DNA of 64,000 nt from Xylogone sp. PMI_703 (GCA_021399445.1 JAJTUQ010000004.1:1116001-1180000); one strand, 5' to 3'; positions 24,713-37,455 are shown, counted from the first letter of the stretch. Notes: generated by a model from the sequence alone, not told the origin. Numbers and translations are program-made.

Positions 24713-25263
24713 CGTGGGCAAGTTTACGAGCTTGTTATAGAGGACTATAAGGTATTATAAAGGCCGTCCGATATCACAGCTTTGTACCTGATGTTTTTGA
24801 TCGGATCTTGGTAAGAACTGCCGTCGTAATAACCTTGTCTTTAATACTCTTTGCAGTAACAGCAAGAGTTTGAGATAAAGAACAGGACTAATGGCCCATC
24901 CATCACATACATCAGGTTATATAAAGTAAACAACCACAATAGCATCATCTCAGCCCTAAATTGCGCAAAGATGGAATTTAGTCTTCAACCAAAAAGGTTA
25001 TTACCGCGCAATTGGTCAATTGTGTTCCTCGGGATTTGTCTTGAACACCGAATGCACTAAATAGTTTCATTAGAGGCTAGTAATTGAGCAAAAGCCGTGG
25101 TTTTGCATACAACTACTGATTATCTGAATGTAGCCTGAATTCAATTCAAGCTATTTGGTGTTGAGATATAGAATTTACTCTACAATGACCGATCAGAACC
25201 TCTATTTACTACTCGTAATGAGTCGAGCGTATCTAATGCAATTCCCGTAACCCATCTATACCT
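24713..25263. other. Spacer
   Basis: About 550 bp between the OsmC-like gene start and the 3' end of the dehydrogenase gene, both on the minus strand. AT-rich; no gene seen. Confidence 0.5.
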
Positions 25264-26302
25264 CTATTTCCCAACCTTATCCATCCAATTCTCCTCCCCA
25301 CCCAAATACCTATACACAACCCTGGAGTCCAAATCCCTACACCTCGGATCATTACTCGCCCCCGTATACGTCTCCAGCCCGACCTGGCCCAGCACATTCC
25401 TCGATCCCACCCTCTGCGCCATATCCACCGCGAGCGCAAAGTCCTTGCGCATCAACTGCACCTTGAACCCTTCCTTGTACCCCTTACTCGACGGCGCCTC
25501 GGCGTACACGCCCGGTACGGGGTTGAATCGATCGCAGATGGTGTTCTGCGCTGTGCCGGCGGCGTAGACTTTCGCCAGGGTGCGCGGATCGATGCCAGAT
25601 CGCATGCCCATGTCCATGGCCTCGGAACAGGCGATGGCGATGATGCCCGAGAGGTAGTTGTTGGATAACTTCGCGGCCAGGCCGAGGGAGGGGCCGCCGC
25701 AGGGGATGATGCTCTTGCCCATCATCTCGAGTAGGGGGGTTAATCGGGTGATGTTGGGGTCGCTCTCAGAGCAGCCTAGGAAGAATGCTATTGTGCCCTT
25801 GACGGCTCCGACGACACCGCCGCTGACGGGTGCGTCGTAGAATGAGGCTGTAGGGAAGTTGGTCGCGATGTGGTCTTTCACGGCGAGACTGGTTGCTGTG
25901 TCGATTGTAGAGCAGTCTATTAACATCTTCCCTGAGACATCTGTGGCGCATACGCCGTTTTGGGGATCGAGGTATACGGATTTGACGTGTGCTCCTTCTG
26001 GGACCATAGATATGATAATATCCTGTTTCAATGGAAAACAAATTTGTCAGTAAAACGATTTCAAGTACGATAACCTCGTATGGATGGGATCTCACAGAAA
26101 CTTCCGCCACTTCCCTAGCACTCGACTTCTTGACGACCTTTTCTGGAAACTCTGCACAGAATTCGTCAACTACCGCCTGCGCGACATCGAAGACGTAGAT
26201 TTTCGTCTCAGCCGGGAGTTTGTTGCCCAAATGTCGAGCCATTGGCCTCCCCATTGCACCCAGGCCGATGAAGCCCACGGCGTTCGTCTTGAGCTCTGCC
26301 AT
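25264..26302 (-). CDS. 3-hydroxyisobutyrate dehydrogenase-like NAD(P)-binding protein
   Basis: Two exons, 26302-26096 and 26022-25264, with a 73-nt phase-0 intron; 321 aa. The N-terminal Rossmann motif is VGFIGLGAMGRPMARHL (residues 8-24). The substrate-binding signature DAPVSGGVVGAVKGT and the catalytic-lysine region GLAAKLSNNYLSG (the Lys in this motif is the family's catalytic residue) are intact. The C-terminal half is the all-helical 6-phosphogluconate-dehydrogenase-like domain. Members oxidise beta-hydroxyacids; 3-hydroxyisobutyrate in valine degradation is the best-known substrate. It is divergent from the metallo-beta-lactamase-fold gene with a 383-bp shared upstream region. Confidence 0.88.
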
Positions 26303-26685
26303 TGCTTCACGAACCAACAACAATGCAATTGACACAGATCTTCTTGTAATTCACAACCAGATTCTGCAGCTGGAAAAAATGAAGAATATTAAAAAAGATA
26401 TACAAAAGCCCTTGTCCGAGATGTCACAATGTCACAATGCCATTGTGTTCCCCGATCCCCGCACGTGCAGATTGCTGTAGAATGCGGGGAAAGCCCGAGA
26501 GCTGCAGATGAGCGCGCAATAACCCCAAGAGGCTTCTTACAGCAGATCAAACAGGCATGTTTGAAGCTCGGGATAATACCTAATGGGGACAACACTCTCT
26601 TTCTTATGGCTCTATAGATAGCATCTTCTCTTTTTTCTTCATGATAACATAGAATATTCTTCAAAACTTCAAGTTGCAATCAAAT
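26303..26685. promoter_or_regulatory. Shared divergent promoter region
   Basis: 383 bp between the dehydrogenase (minus) and the metallo-beta-lactamase-fold gene (plus). It contains a tandem TGTCACAATGTCACAATG near 26420-26440. Coregulation of the pair is possible but inferred. Confidence 0.3.
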
Positions 26686-27731
26686 ATGTCTACCGTCCGC
26701 GTGGAGCAGCGTGCTCCCCCCTCACCACCGCCCGACAAGTCCGTAGCAACCGTCCAGGTCCACGCCCTCTCCGCCGGCCATCTCACCCTGCCCGAGAACC
26801 ACTTCGTCCATCCGGCTTCAGACGTGGCCCGGAGCACGGTGCCATCTCTGGCATTCCTCATCCAGCACGAGAACCCTCTCAATGGCAAGCGGACGCGCAT
26901 CGTGTTTGATCTAGGCTTGCGAAGAGACCTCCAGCGGTACGCTGAGCCCATTCAGCGGCATGCGGCTACCCGCCAGCCAATTAGTACGGATCCGGACGTG
27001 GTCAAGAGCTTGGCTGCTGGAGGGTTGACGCCGGATGATATAGACTATGTTATATACTCGCATGTGTGTGATTCCATTCCCTTTGTAGTAATGAATTGAC
27101 TGCTTGTATACTTACTCTCGGGCCTTAGGTACACTGGGATCATGTCGGCGAACCTCGCGACTTCACCCAGAGCACATTCGTGATCGGTCCTGGATCCATG
27201 GATGTCCTCCAAGGAACATCCAAAGCCCTACGCGGAAGCCACTCACACTTCGAACAAGACCTCATACCTCCGTCCAGGACAATCGAGTTAACAGCTCCAT
27301 CATCCGTGAACGGCATAAACGGCCATAAGCAAGAAACACTCGGCGACCTATCCTTCCGCCATCCCTGGACATCCTATCTAAACCTCCCCGCCGTAATTGA
27401 CCTCTTCCAAGACGGCAGCGTCTACATCGTCGACGCGCCGGGCCATTTACCAGGCCACATCAACCTCCTCGCCCGCACTGCGCCAGGCCAGAGCGTGTAC
27501 CTCGCGGGCGACGCCTGCCATGACAGGAGGATCCTGAGGAAGGAGAAGACCATCGGGACGTGGCATGATGCGGAGGGCTTTACGTGCTGCATCCATGCGA
27601 ATCGCGAGGCGGCGGAGGAAACGATTCAGCGGATTCGGGAGCTGGAGAGGCAGGGCATTGAGGTTATTTTTGCGCATGATGTAGAGTGGGAGAGGAATCC
27701 GGAGAATAAGACTCGCTTCTGGGGGTCATAA
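26686..27731 (+). CDS. Metallo-beta-lactamase-fold hydrolase (lactonase-like)
   Basis: Two exons, 26686-27063 and 27129-27731, with a 65-nt intron; 326 aa. The metal motif HxHxDH (SHVHWDHVG) is created exactly by the splice, its first His before the intron and the rest after. A second metal ligand region is seen in DAPGHLPGHINLL, then YLAGDACHD and the late FAHDVEW His. This order fits the quorum-quenching lactonase/AttM-like branch of the superfamily, which hydrolyses lactones or related esters; the natural substrate is not readable. The frame has upstream non-ATG codons only; 26686 is the first ATG. No signal peptide, so it is probably cytosolic. Confidence 0.88.
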
Positions 27732-28928
27732 TTCATTATATATATTTTTTATTTAATTAGATTTTTTTGATTGCATATAGTTGGAAATGAAATATAGATG
27801 CATCTGATTACGAGATTCTTTATTCTAGCGCTGTTAAAAGGCGCCAATCGGTTACTTGCGGAAACCAGGTAGACCAGACGGTTAACTATCCGTAAAATCT
27901 ACTCTAGAAGATATCAGATCTCTATATACTCAATCAAAGTCGTCAGATATACAATACCGGATGTAATAGTTTAAGGTGGCACAGCATATCGACAGTGAAA
28001 ATAGCCTAAAAGTGTACAGAGATACCTCTGGGATAAGCACACCAATCAGTGGCGGGAGATCTTCCACCTCAACGGCTACGGAAAACGGAGATTCAGAGGT
28101 CAACCCAAGACTAGCTGAGGAAACTATCAATGATATTATCCTGTGTATTTTGTTTAGAATCAAGAATACCTAAAAGTTATTCCTATGGTCGTGAGATCAC
28201 GTGCTACGAGTATGTCACTGCGACAGCTTCCAAGGCTTCTCCCGTCAGTGCGGGCAGTCCCACGCTGAAAGCCGACGAACAAGGCCCAAACACGCCTACG
28301 GTTATCCATGCATCAAAGCTGAACCAGTCTTTCAGCGTTACAGCGACGTCCAGCCAATTGAGCTGCCTTTTTATGTTATTTCACACAGTTGTCTTGTTAG
28401 CTAACCCGCTGAGTTATGCTTATATTATCACGATCAGATACTCAGGTAATCAGTTATACAAGGAGTATCCCACGGAGTAAGATTATCCTCTTTCGCTAGT
28501 AGAAATGGCTCAGAGTTATGCAGTTCGCAGCTTCAATATTCAGGACGTATTAGTGGCTCGTTTAAATTATGAAATGCCCGCTTATGTCTCGCGTATCTCG
28601 CCAAGGTTAAATAATCCAATAGCGTGTCACAGATCTGCAATAGTGGCTTGCACAACTGCGGGTAGATTTTTTGCACAACTGTGAGCCCTCGAGCCATTTG
28701 GGGATAACTTCATCTCTAAGCGGCGTATGTCTTAGAATTCTGAATCATAAGCACGCCTCGTTGTTGATCACAATTAGTCTTCGGCCCTACACGTGTAACA
28801 TGGACATTTGTTCTTACCATGGTCGCGGTATTCAAGCCAACCTGTCATGCCGTTCAACGATTATATAAAATGGCAGCACTACTCCCAAGTCAAGATAGGT
28901 GGAAGAACATCAGGTCAAATTGCACAAG
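27732..28928. other. Spacer with promoter of the beta-propeller gene
   Basis: About 1.2 kb. TATATAAAA at about 28862-28870 lies 60 bp before the next ATG. A 65-codon fragment at 27976-28173 containing NPRLAEETINDII recalls the start of vacuolar iron transporters but is too short to call. Confidence 0.4.
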
Positions 28929-30122
28929 ATGTGGTCCCGAATTGTCCAGTCGCTTCTCATCGAGCTGGCGCTCAGCGTCGGCATCGAGTCTGCGCAGAGC
29001 CCTGCCAATTCACTCGTGAGCCGTCGTCTCACTGAGTATCTGATGCCCGTCGCCGCCGAGACGCACGAGTTTGCCCGCGTGCCCAACTCGAATTTCCTGC
29101 TGCTATCGCAGATGTCAGATAGTCAGCTTGTCAAGATCGAGCTGGATCCGGCTACCGAAGAACCTATTGCCCTCCAGTCGTTCCCCATGGGGCGCGACGA
29201 CAAGTCCCAGCTCCACGGCGTATGGCCATCAACGGTGTACCCAGGCAAGATGTGGCTATCGCTCCAAGGCGAGAACAAGCTGCTGCTTATCGATCCTGGC
29301 CAGAACCTCTCAACAGTGCCGACCATCGAGAAGACCATCGATATACCAGAGCCCGGCAACGGCCCACATTGTGTATTTGAGATTGGCAATCGCGTCTGGG
29401 CCGGCCTCAAAGTCGCATCCAAGCAAACCGGCCAGTACTACGTGTTCTCAGCAGATATCTCCAACTCGACCGACAAGACTTTATACCAATGCCTGAACAG
29501 TCCAGTCTTCATCGCCGAGGAGCCCACCACCAAGCTCATCTATGTCACCCAGGACACCGCCTCGTCCATCATGCGCATCAACACCACCAGCGGCGAGACC
29601 ACGCAACTACCCATCCCCCCAAACGTCGGCAGCACCCCCGTTGGGATGACCACTGCCCACGGCCCCATGAACGGCGTCTGGTTCAGTCTCGCAGGCAATG
29701 CCACCGGCGGGTCTGGCTCCTTCGGCCACATTGGCTCCACGGGCGAGCTGCAATTCTTCCAACTCCAGCGTCCCTACCTCGGCACCAACGCCGGGCTACT
29801 CCACATCGCAGACGCATCGACCATGGCGGGCGGCCCGGCCCTGTGGCTGCTATCGACGTCGCTGTTGAGCACTAATTCCCCTGACGCCCTCATCCGCGTG
29901 ACGTTCGATGAGACTGTCAGCTCGATCACGGGCGAGGAGTACATCTCTATGCTCACGCAGAACGCTATGGTGCATCGTGTTGTGCCTATGGATGCTACGG
30001 TTTTGGTGTCTCAGTTGCATACGTTTACGCTTTCGCAGCTTACGTATAATAATACGATTGCGGGGCGGTGGTTGCCGGCTGAGAGTATTAGCAATACTAC
30101 GGTTTATGCGGAGGCGGGGTGA
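28929..30122 (+). CDS. Secreted beta-propeller protein (streptogramin-lyase/Vgb-like)
   Basis: Single exon, 397 aa. The ATG at 28929 starts a signal peptide (MWSRIVQSLLIELALSVG) ending near ESAQS; in-frame codons upstream lack ATG. The body shows repeated blades of the type GPHCVFEIGNRVWAGLK, GMTTAHGPMNGVWFSL and GHIGSTGELQFFQL, the His/Trp-bearing repeats of the virginiamycin B lyase-like six-bladed propeller family. Fungal members are secreted and mostly uncharacterised; binding or lyase activity cannot be concluded. Many N-glycosylation sequons (NLS, NST, NTT, NAT, NNT) fit an extracellular protein. The coding region is markedly richer in G and C than its flanks. Confidence 0.8.
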   Translation: MWSRIVQSLLIELALSVGIESAQSPANSLVSRRLTEYLMPVAAETHEFARVPNSNFLLLSQMSDSQLVKIELDPATEEPIALQSFPMGRDDKSQLHGVWPSTVYPGKMWLSLQGENKLLLIDPGQNLSTVPTIEKTIDIPEPGNGPHCVFEIGNRVWAGLKVASKQTGQYYVFSADISNSTDKTLYQCLNSPVFIAEEPTTKLIYVTQDTASSIMRINTTSGETTQLPIPPNVGSTPVGMTTAHGPMNGVWFSLAGNATGGSGSFGHIGSTGELQFFQLQRPYLGTNAGLLHIADASTMAGGPALWLLSTSLLSTNSPDALIRVTFDETVSSITGEEYISMLTQNAMVHRVVPMDATVLVSQLHTFTLSQLTYNNTIAGRWLPAESISNTTVYAEAG

Positions 30123-30642
30123 GGTGATGTTTGTGTCTGGAACTGCTGGAATGGGATGAGTTGTATACTAGTGTAGGCTGTTGATGTTAATATTGTATGG
30201 TGTTTGAGGTATCATTGAAGCTGCTTTGGGTTCGTTGATTGATAATGGAGGACTAAGGGGTTCTCTGCGCGGTGACATCTCTTGACTTATCTACTTTTGG
30301 TATTGGATACTGTGTACGAGCTGAAATAGTATAAAAGTCAGTGTTTTCATGAAATAATTAGAGCTGAGGCTAGATCTCATGATATGGATTATACCCAATG
30401 ATTCCTAATGATTGTGTTAATTGATGCTGCGTCTTGCTGGGTATTTCTTCAGAGATGTTAGGGTAATCGTTAATTCATTATTATAGAATATGGACTCTAT
30501 GGGCAACATGATTTCTAGGCGTACTGCCGTTTTATTTTTATTTTCCTCTTTATTATTACGTATCGAACAAAGAACTTGCAAGGTGATATAACAAAAGGGA
30601 CATTCTGAGTTGCAATGAAACTGGCATATTTTCATTCCGTTT
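30123..30642. other. Convergent 3' spacer
   Basis: About 520 bp between the 3' ends of the beta-propeller gene and the GMC oxidoreductase. AT-rich; nothing seen. Confidence 0.5.
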
Positions 30643-32548
30643 CTAGTGTCTAGCTTTGCCTTGGCTCTTAATTAAATCTGCTGCTCTCTCCGCTACAGCA
30701 TAGACAAGAGACTGGGTATTGCAAGAAGGGAGCACAGGAAAGACACTGGCATCCACAACCCGCAATCCATTTACCCCCATAACCTTGAGGTCTGAGTCAA
30801 CGACTCTACCTAACCCAGCACTGGCACAGGGATGGAACTCTGTATTGTGATACTGCGAAATGACCTGCTGCAGCGCCGCTTCATCTTTGAGATCGATTCC
30901 TTCCGGAGGAAATACCCGACGGCTCAACTTGCTTGCTAATGGTTCCAACGAGACTACGCTGTCAAGCAGCTGGGTAGATTTGGTCAAGATAGCCAGATCA
31001 GCGGGGTGCGATAGATAATTCGGATCAATGCGAGGCCTGGTATGGAAGTCGTTGTCACAGACGTGTACTGATCCTAAAGAAAAAGCCCGCCGCAACTGGC
31101 TGCATAATGTTAGGTAGCATTTACCATCGTAAGGGAGGACGAAGGTGTCTCGGTAGCAATGCACCATGGCAGGATCAGCCTTCAAAGGAAGAGGAATGAA
31201 GCAGAAATCCATCCCGGAACTGTTTAATAGATTCTTAGCCTGCTCGGCAACAACTTCGTCGTGGATATTATCACCAGTTGGAGGACCCCTGACTAGAGCC
31301 TCGAGAGAAGCACGCTCCTCCGTGCTGCTGACTTGAGTTGAGGAAAAGCCGAAGATGATGTTTCCGCCTGCAGCTAGGGGACCGGTACGGCTCTCCACAT
31401 ACTCCTTTTCAGCGGAGGCTGCCATCTCAGGTGATTTAAACAAATCGGCACTGATCTCTCCTGGAGCCAGTTCAAAGACTAGGGCTGTAGCTACATGGTC
31501 TTGGAGGTATTCGCCCACGGCTGGGTTAGCAACTGAGCATTTAATACCAACAGAGTCCAGGATCTGAGGATCACCGATTCCCGAAAGTTCGAGCAGTTTT
31601 GGCGTTTCGTAAGCTCCTCCACATAAAATTACCTCACGTCTGGCGTTGAGACTGTATAACTTGCCGGCATGCTCGAATTGGACACCAGTCGCGGTGGGGA
31701 TTTTCGAATCGCTGAGGATGATCTTCGATGCAAGAGCGTCTGTGAGAATCCGGAGATTCTTGCGCCGGGAGATCGATCCTAGATACGCTGCCACGGAATA
31801 GCTTCGAGTCCCACGATTAACGGACTGATCAATCGAATTGAGAACCTCGTGATGGGCCAGGTTGTCGCCGCCGAAGCAGTCAGATCCAGGCTTCTGGGAT
31901 AGGAGACCCGCGTTCGCCACGGACTGGTAAAGGGCCGATTCATATGGAAGCTTTGCAGGAGGCTGCGAGATATGGATGAGGCCATTCGTGCCGTAGTTCC
32001 TGTGGTCACGCAGCAACTCAGTACCCTCCGCATTAAGGACATTCCCGTCGACTTTTTCTAGCTTCAACATGTACGGCCAGATGCTGTCCCAGCTCCAATT
32101 CGGACCACCAAACTTCTCCCACACATCAAACTCACCGCGCCCAGGACGGCCATATATCATCCAGTTAATAGCGCTGCTACCGCCAAGAGCCTTTCCCCGT
32201 GGCAAGTGGTGGACTTTCCCAGTCCGCTATGTTTGCTCTTCGTCAACTGTGGTCTATACTTGAGGAACAAATTACTGTACACACCTGCGGTACGGTCTCA
32301 TAGTCCCAATCATAATCTTTGTCATTTACCAAGGAGAATAAATTTGCTGGTATAAGGATTCTAGGGTCGTTTAGGTGTGCGCTGCCGGCTTCGAGGACTG
32401 CAACTCGAATAGAGGAGTCCTCTGAGAGGCGATTAGCTAGTACCAGTCCAGCAGTTCCGCCTCCAACGATGATGTAGTCATAATCAGGCTCATCTTGAAG
32501 AAATTCCTCGATGCCGACTACGCACTGGTAACCGGTTTCTTTAACCAT
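30643..32548 (-). CDS. GMC-family FAD oxidoreductase
   Basis: Two exons, 32548-32285 and 32226-30643, joined by a 58-nt phase-0 intron; 615 aa. The FAD-binding motif is DYIIVGGGTAGLVLANRL (residues about 24-41). The GMC signature 1 is LPRGKALGGSSAINWMIYGR and signature 2 is GAYETPKLLELSGIG. The C-terminal active-site region has the catalytic His (NTEFHPCASAGLG) and RVVDASVFPVLPSCNTQSLVYAVAE, where the second active-site position is Asn. No signal peptide is visible, so it is probably intracellular. Family members oxidise alcohols, sugars or choline; many fungal ones tailor secondary metabolites. The substrate is unknown. Confidence 0.9.
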
Positions 32549-33482
32549 TTGATCGGAGGATTGTGGTTCAGGCTTGTATCAACTTTCAACAGAGTCGGAG
32601 ACAACAAGAGGGACATAAACAGGTGTACTTTCCCGTTATATACGTTCCCATGAGCCTCGAATCACATGCCATTGTTTTGCTATTCGTAGATAATATTATC
32701 CATAACTTGCTCAGATCTTATTCCATTTAGTCCTGTAACAAAGCACTTGTCGGGAAGATTCCCGTTTTAGGGCGATAAGCTTCGACATCTCCACTCTATG
32801 CTCACGTCATTTACTGATCTGGGCAACGGTGGCATTTTAAAGAAGGCGCTTATGCAGATCCACAGATTTTATTAAGGTTATCATTATTATATAGTTCTTA
32901 TGATTGGCCTTTTAGGTTACAATTTGTGGCAGCTGGTCTATCCCGCTGCTATCAATTTACTTCTTTTGTTGTACTCTGAAAGCACATGTAAATATGTGTT
33001 AAGCAGCGTAGGCTAATCGATTAAATCCCTGCAGAGCCCTTGCTATTGCTGTCCAACTGTAAACCCGTAAGTCAGCTTGCCTTGGGTGTACGTTAGAAGC
33101 GATGCTCACACCCGAGACTAAATCCGAGTCGGCACAACGTGGAAATAGAATCTGCTACAGGAGTAGTATATCCGAGCGGTGAGTGTCATGTATTTCTCCG
33201 CAACTTAATAGGGTAGAACAGGTTTGTTGGTTGAGTTTAGATACTATCTCCATTTGCTCCCTTGACAAATTAATCCATAACAAAGCTGATGTGGTTATCC
33301 GGTATTTAAAGCAATTATCGGTTTAGTTCATCCAACATCTTGTCGTATGATTCACATTATGAGCTGTTTCAGGTTATACAGAACTCAGTTTCTATAACTA
33401 GCAAAAGTAGCTAACATTGCGCGATTACGACAAAAGACTCAAAAATAAAGCGTTCCATTGAGCGAGACTTTTGGAGAATAAC
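32549..33482. other. Spacer
   Basis: About 0.9 kb upstream of the GMC oxidoreductase (minus) and downstream of the MFS permease (minus). No gene or repeat that I can support. Confidence 0.45.
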
Positions 33483-35288
33483 TTAGAACTGATATCTAAA
33501 TTCTGGAGAACGATCTGTAAACTCCAAGAGCGGTCCAGTGTTGTCGGTAGACGCCTTATCCTTCTCGGCCTCTCTCTTGGTATAGATCCATCGTACAATC
33601 CACCAACCAAACCATGCAAAAGCAAGGCAGCCCAGGGACCAGGAATGGCCAAGAGTGAATGCAGGTGCTGATTTGGTCTGGTAGATCTGGCCCGATACCA
33701 CACCTCCAATATTCGTGAGAGTCAGGAGAATACCCAGACTGGCGGCACGTTTTCCGTCGGGAGCACAGTTGGCAGAAAGCCAGGCGATGTTGGTACCTGT
33801 GCAGAGGAAGCAGGCCGTGGCGATGAGGTAGGTAGCGAAATATGCTACTCCTGCGGAGACATCACATAGAAGAATTGCGTAGCCAGCAATACCGATTGGA
33901 GCGCAGACGATGAGGGTCCAGAATTTAGTCTTGTAGCGGTCTGAAATGTAGGCGCCGACGGCATATACAATAGCACCCCAGATGTTGACTTATTTGGATT
34001 AGCACGAATACTGGTAGGTAAGACCGAGAGATGCGAACTTACCTGGAATAACAAGATATTGAGTCTGCACTGTAGAATAGTGGAAGCCATTCTTGATAAT
34101 GATGGGTAAGAATGTACCGAAACCTGAAGCAACACTTATCAGCAAGAATGACACGACGATCCTAGAGATTCTGCTGCTTACCGTAGAGAATCGTGACGAC
34201 GGCGATCTGAATGACGCCGTGAGCCCAGCTCTTCACATCCTTAGCAGCTTTCTTCACGTCCTCCATAGTGTAGTGACCCGAGCCACCGCTGTATGCCTCA
34301 GTGATCTCAGCACGTTGTCTCATAATAACCTTGTCCTCTTCATTCAAGAAGTAGGCGGTCTCGAAGTTCTTTGGAACCACGAAGATACAGATTCCTGCCC
34401 ACACGATAGTGATGATACCCTCAAGGATATAGAGCCTGACACAAGTTAACCACTGCCATAGAGCCTCCTCAGGGAAAACAGGGTTCTTACCATCGCCAAC
34501 CAGGCTTGCCTGCAACACCATCCATGTGCAAGATAGCCCATGCTAGCAGTCCTCCAAAAGCACCTGACAATGCCGATGCAACTGGAGATATATTAGTATG
34601 GCACTGAGATAGCGGTAGACGGATGTAGTGGACTTACTGAAGAGGTAAGCAACACGAATACCGAGTTCCTCTCGCTTATACCAGTTGCAAAGGAACAAAG
34701 TCATCGATGGAAAGAGACATCCTTCGAAGAAACCAAGCAGAATACGAGTCACGATGAGCGATGGAAAACCCTGGACAAACCCAGTACACATGCAGACGAT
34801 GCCCCAGCAAAACGTAATCGCGGGAATGACTCGATTGAATTGAAGACGTTTGACGAGGATGGATGATGGGAACTTTAGTCACGTTAGCTGTTGTCTGAGC
34901 TGATAAGGGATGATGGCTTGGGATGAATTCACCTCTGCAAGGATATAGAATATGTAGAACACGGATACGGCAGTCTACAGATGAGATGCTTTATTAGCGA
35001 AGATTCATACACAGATCACAGACCAGATCGACGCATTTCACTCACATTCAAGTTTGTTCCCTTTAGATGGATGTCCTCGATCATTCCTTGAGTCGCGGCG
35101 AAACCGATGTTACCTCGATCGAGATAACTGATGAGCATCAACAGCATCATCACCGGTGCGATGAACAGATCCAGCTTGCGAACCAGAATCGCCTCTCTCC
35201 TCCTGAACTCAGCTGCCTCGGGAGTATCATCCTGGATGTGCTCCTGGAAGTCCTCCTGGACCTTCTCATCGGCCAATGAAGAGCCCAT
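33483..35288 (-). CDS. MFS permease, Dal5/allantoate (anion:cation symporter) type
   Basis: Seven exons: 35288-35046, 34974-34933, 34872-34638, 34581-34491, 34435-34182, 34123-34043 and 33988-33483; 483 aa, with all phases closing. Transmembrane helix 1 carries the family motif LISYLDRGNIGFA, followed by GFFEGCLFPSMTLFL (helix 4-5 region) and W-Y-K-R-E-E-L-G. After the central loop come FGTFLPIIIKNGF, then NIWGAIVYAVGAYISDRYKTKFW and TLTNIGGVVSGQIYQ. About 12 helices are seen. The family imports organic anions such as allantoate, nicotinate, pantothenate or other vitamins and carboxylates. The second exon is only 42 nt. The acidic N-terminus is cytosolic. Confidence 0.88.
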
Positions 35289-36156
35289 CGTGAACAGCAA
35301 CGATGTAAGTGCGCGCAAGCGGGCGAAGTTCTAGACAAAGAGAGAAGCTTTGCTATTTGGCTTCAGGCCTCCTGACAGCGTTGCTTCTAAGTAGTAATGA
35401 TATGTCACTCTGCCAACCCCGGCGAGGGTTTAATATATGCACCTGGTCGTACAAGATGGATCCTCGGGGTAACCCTCTTGCTATTGTTGTCTGCACGGCG
35501 GGGAAGGATAGGAAATAGGAAAGACGAGAGACAGGAATCAATTCACGGACGGAGCAATCCGAGGGAATAATCCTGGAATCATGCGATGCTTAAGGCTATA
35601 AGAAGCAGATGTGCGATGCTGGGGGGGCGATGGACGATGGCAGGCTGGGTTACATTGTCTGACGGCAGGATCAACAAGGGCTTTGTCCCTATTGTTCCCC
35701 TTGTTCCCGCACTTATTGCCACGTTTTTTGGGCGCGCTTTGGGGTAAAGCCGCTGGGCCGTTTAAGCCCCTGGAGTTAGTTGACCTTGGGGTAAAAGGGC
35801 GGGGATGACCCCAAAGACTGCGGGGAAGGCGTCTGGGCGTATTTTGAGCGCCAATACCGCTCTTTTGTTTCTTGCTTTGGTCAGTATTAGATGCAGTAAT
35901 CATCAGCTCGGTACATATGCACGGCTAGCATGCATTTCTTTTTGCCTCAATAAGCCGATCATCTCGTGTTGAAGTATGTCACGCATCTTTCGGAGAAAGA
36001 CTTCATATTTAAAACAGATAGCGAACGCTCAAGGAAGCACTCTCAACCACATCATAAGGTTTCAATTTGAATGCGATGCCGTATGTATTCATATATACAG
36101 GATTGAGAAACATCCGTACTACACAGGAAGTCTTGAAGTATCTGACCAATGTGACT
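35289..36156. other. Spacer
   Basis: About 0.87 kb upstream of the MFS permease and downstream of the methyltransferase. A purine/pyrimidine-skewed GC-rich block lies around 35620-35850. No gene seen. Confidence 0.45.
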
Positions 36157-37455
36157 TCATACAGCATTCATGGGCTTCCGGCCGTAGACCACGCTTCTGT
36201 GGCAAAAAGGTTCAATTAGCAAATCAGCTGCCCAAAAGATGAGAAGAAAACATGAAGCTTACATGGGCAAATATGCATGAATCGCCGGATTTTTCACGTC
36301 TTTCCTCACTTCTTCCAGAAATGGTCTGATATCCGCAGGTGTCCAGCCCATCAATTGCATCACCTTCAAGCTGATGCCCTCAATTCCACGCAGGAGATCT
36401 GCCTGCCAGTACAGCGACACCAATTTGAAATAATCGCCTTTTGGCCATGGATTTGTTGGCCAGAAGAACTGTCTTTCTACCACCTCTTCGAATCCAATCT
36501 CTTCCATCCACCGCTTGTAATGCTGCGCATTGTTCCATGGGCGTCCCGATTTTGCGGCACCAGCGACAACAGTCTCATTCCACTTGTAGATGTTTGAGTC
36601 TACTGGGGGCTCACCAATGTACTTGAACGGAAACGTCCCATCCTGTAATTCTAGATATCCACCCGGAGCGAGTGACTTGTATGCCTCACGTATTACGGAT
36701 GGAGGATCCTTGAAGCAAGAAAGTAAAGCCCGACCATGAATATAGTCAAACTTCTCAGCAAAAATCCACTCATCCTCCGCATCATCAATCTCAAATCGAC
36801 AATTCGGAGGCACATACAATGGCTGGATGGCGCTGAGATCTGTACCCAGAACCCGTGCTGATGGGTATTCCTGCGCGAATTCGATGGCCCAGACCCCGGT
36901 TCCGGTTGCAATGTCCAGAACCTCCTGGGGATTTTTGATCGGAGCCAGATGCAACTTCCCATTCAGCGTTACACCGAAGAGTGCATGCTGCAGGTCCAGT
37001 CGATCTTGCTCTTCCTTGTCGTTGGGCAGGGGGTACTTGCCTTGCTTGTACCGATGGTACGTTCGGCCATTTTCCTCAACGTGGTCGTAGATGCTAGAGC
37101 GTAGTGAGGCTGAAGTCGTGCTATCTCATCGTCAGACTGAGAGTGTCCTACGATAGCAACGAGAGGGGTACTCCACAATGGGACTCACACAAAGCTAACG
37201 CTGCTAATGGCGGAGTCCTTGTCATTCTTGCTTACACTATTAACAAAGAGGACTCATGTCAAACTAAAGTTTCTAGGCACAACTCACTAGCACGCTCTCA
37301 CTATCGATGGACGGCGTCGGTGGTTCGCTGCCAGTTCCCCAAGTGATTACGGGTTCTAGTGCTGTGCCGTCCAGGTCTTGATTTCCATCCACTTGTTCCT
37401 CAACGGGCGCATGGTTGGCTGCTGCAGCCACACCTGGTGTCTCAGATTCGCTCAT
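36157..37455 (-). CDS. LaeA-like SAM-dependent methyltransferase
   Basis: Four exons: 37455-37288, 37217-37189, 37120-36263 and 36196-36157; 364 aa. The N-terminal 90 residues are acidic and Ser/Pro-rich, then the LaeA-type entry IYDHVEENGRTYHRYKQGKY. The SAM-binding motif I is VLDIATGTGVWAIEFA, followed by VLGTDLSAIQP, a conserved PPNCRFEIDDAEDEW block and the aromatic C-terminus AYLPISVVYGRKP, restored by the last short exon. The LaeA superfamily includes the global regulator of secondary metabolism and many cluster-embedded or stand-alone paralogues. This is probably a paralogue, not LaeA itself. The 27+2-nt second exon and its GT donor choice are set by phase and by the DSAISSVS block. 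Confidence 0.85.

Noticed and set aside
27976..28173. Start of a vacuolar iron transporter
   Set aside because: Only a short NPRLAEETINDII-like segment matches and no transporter helices follow, so it is too weak to call.
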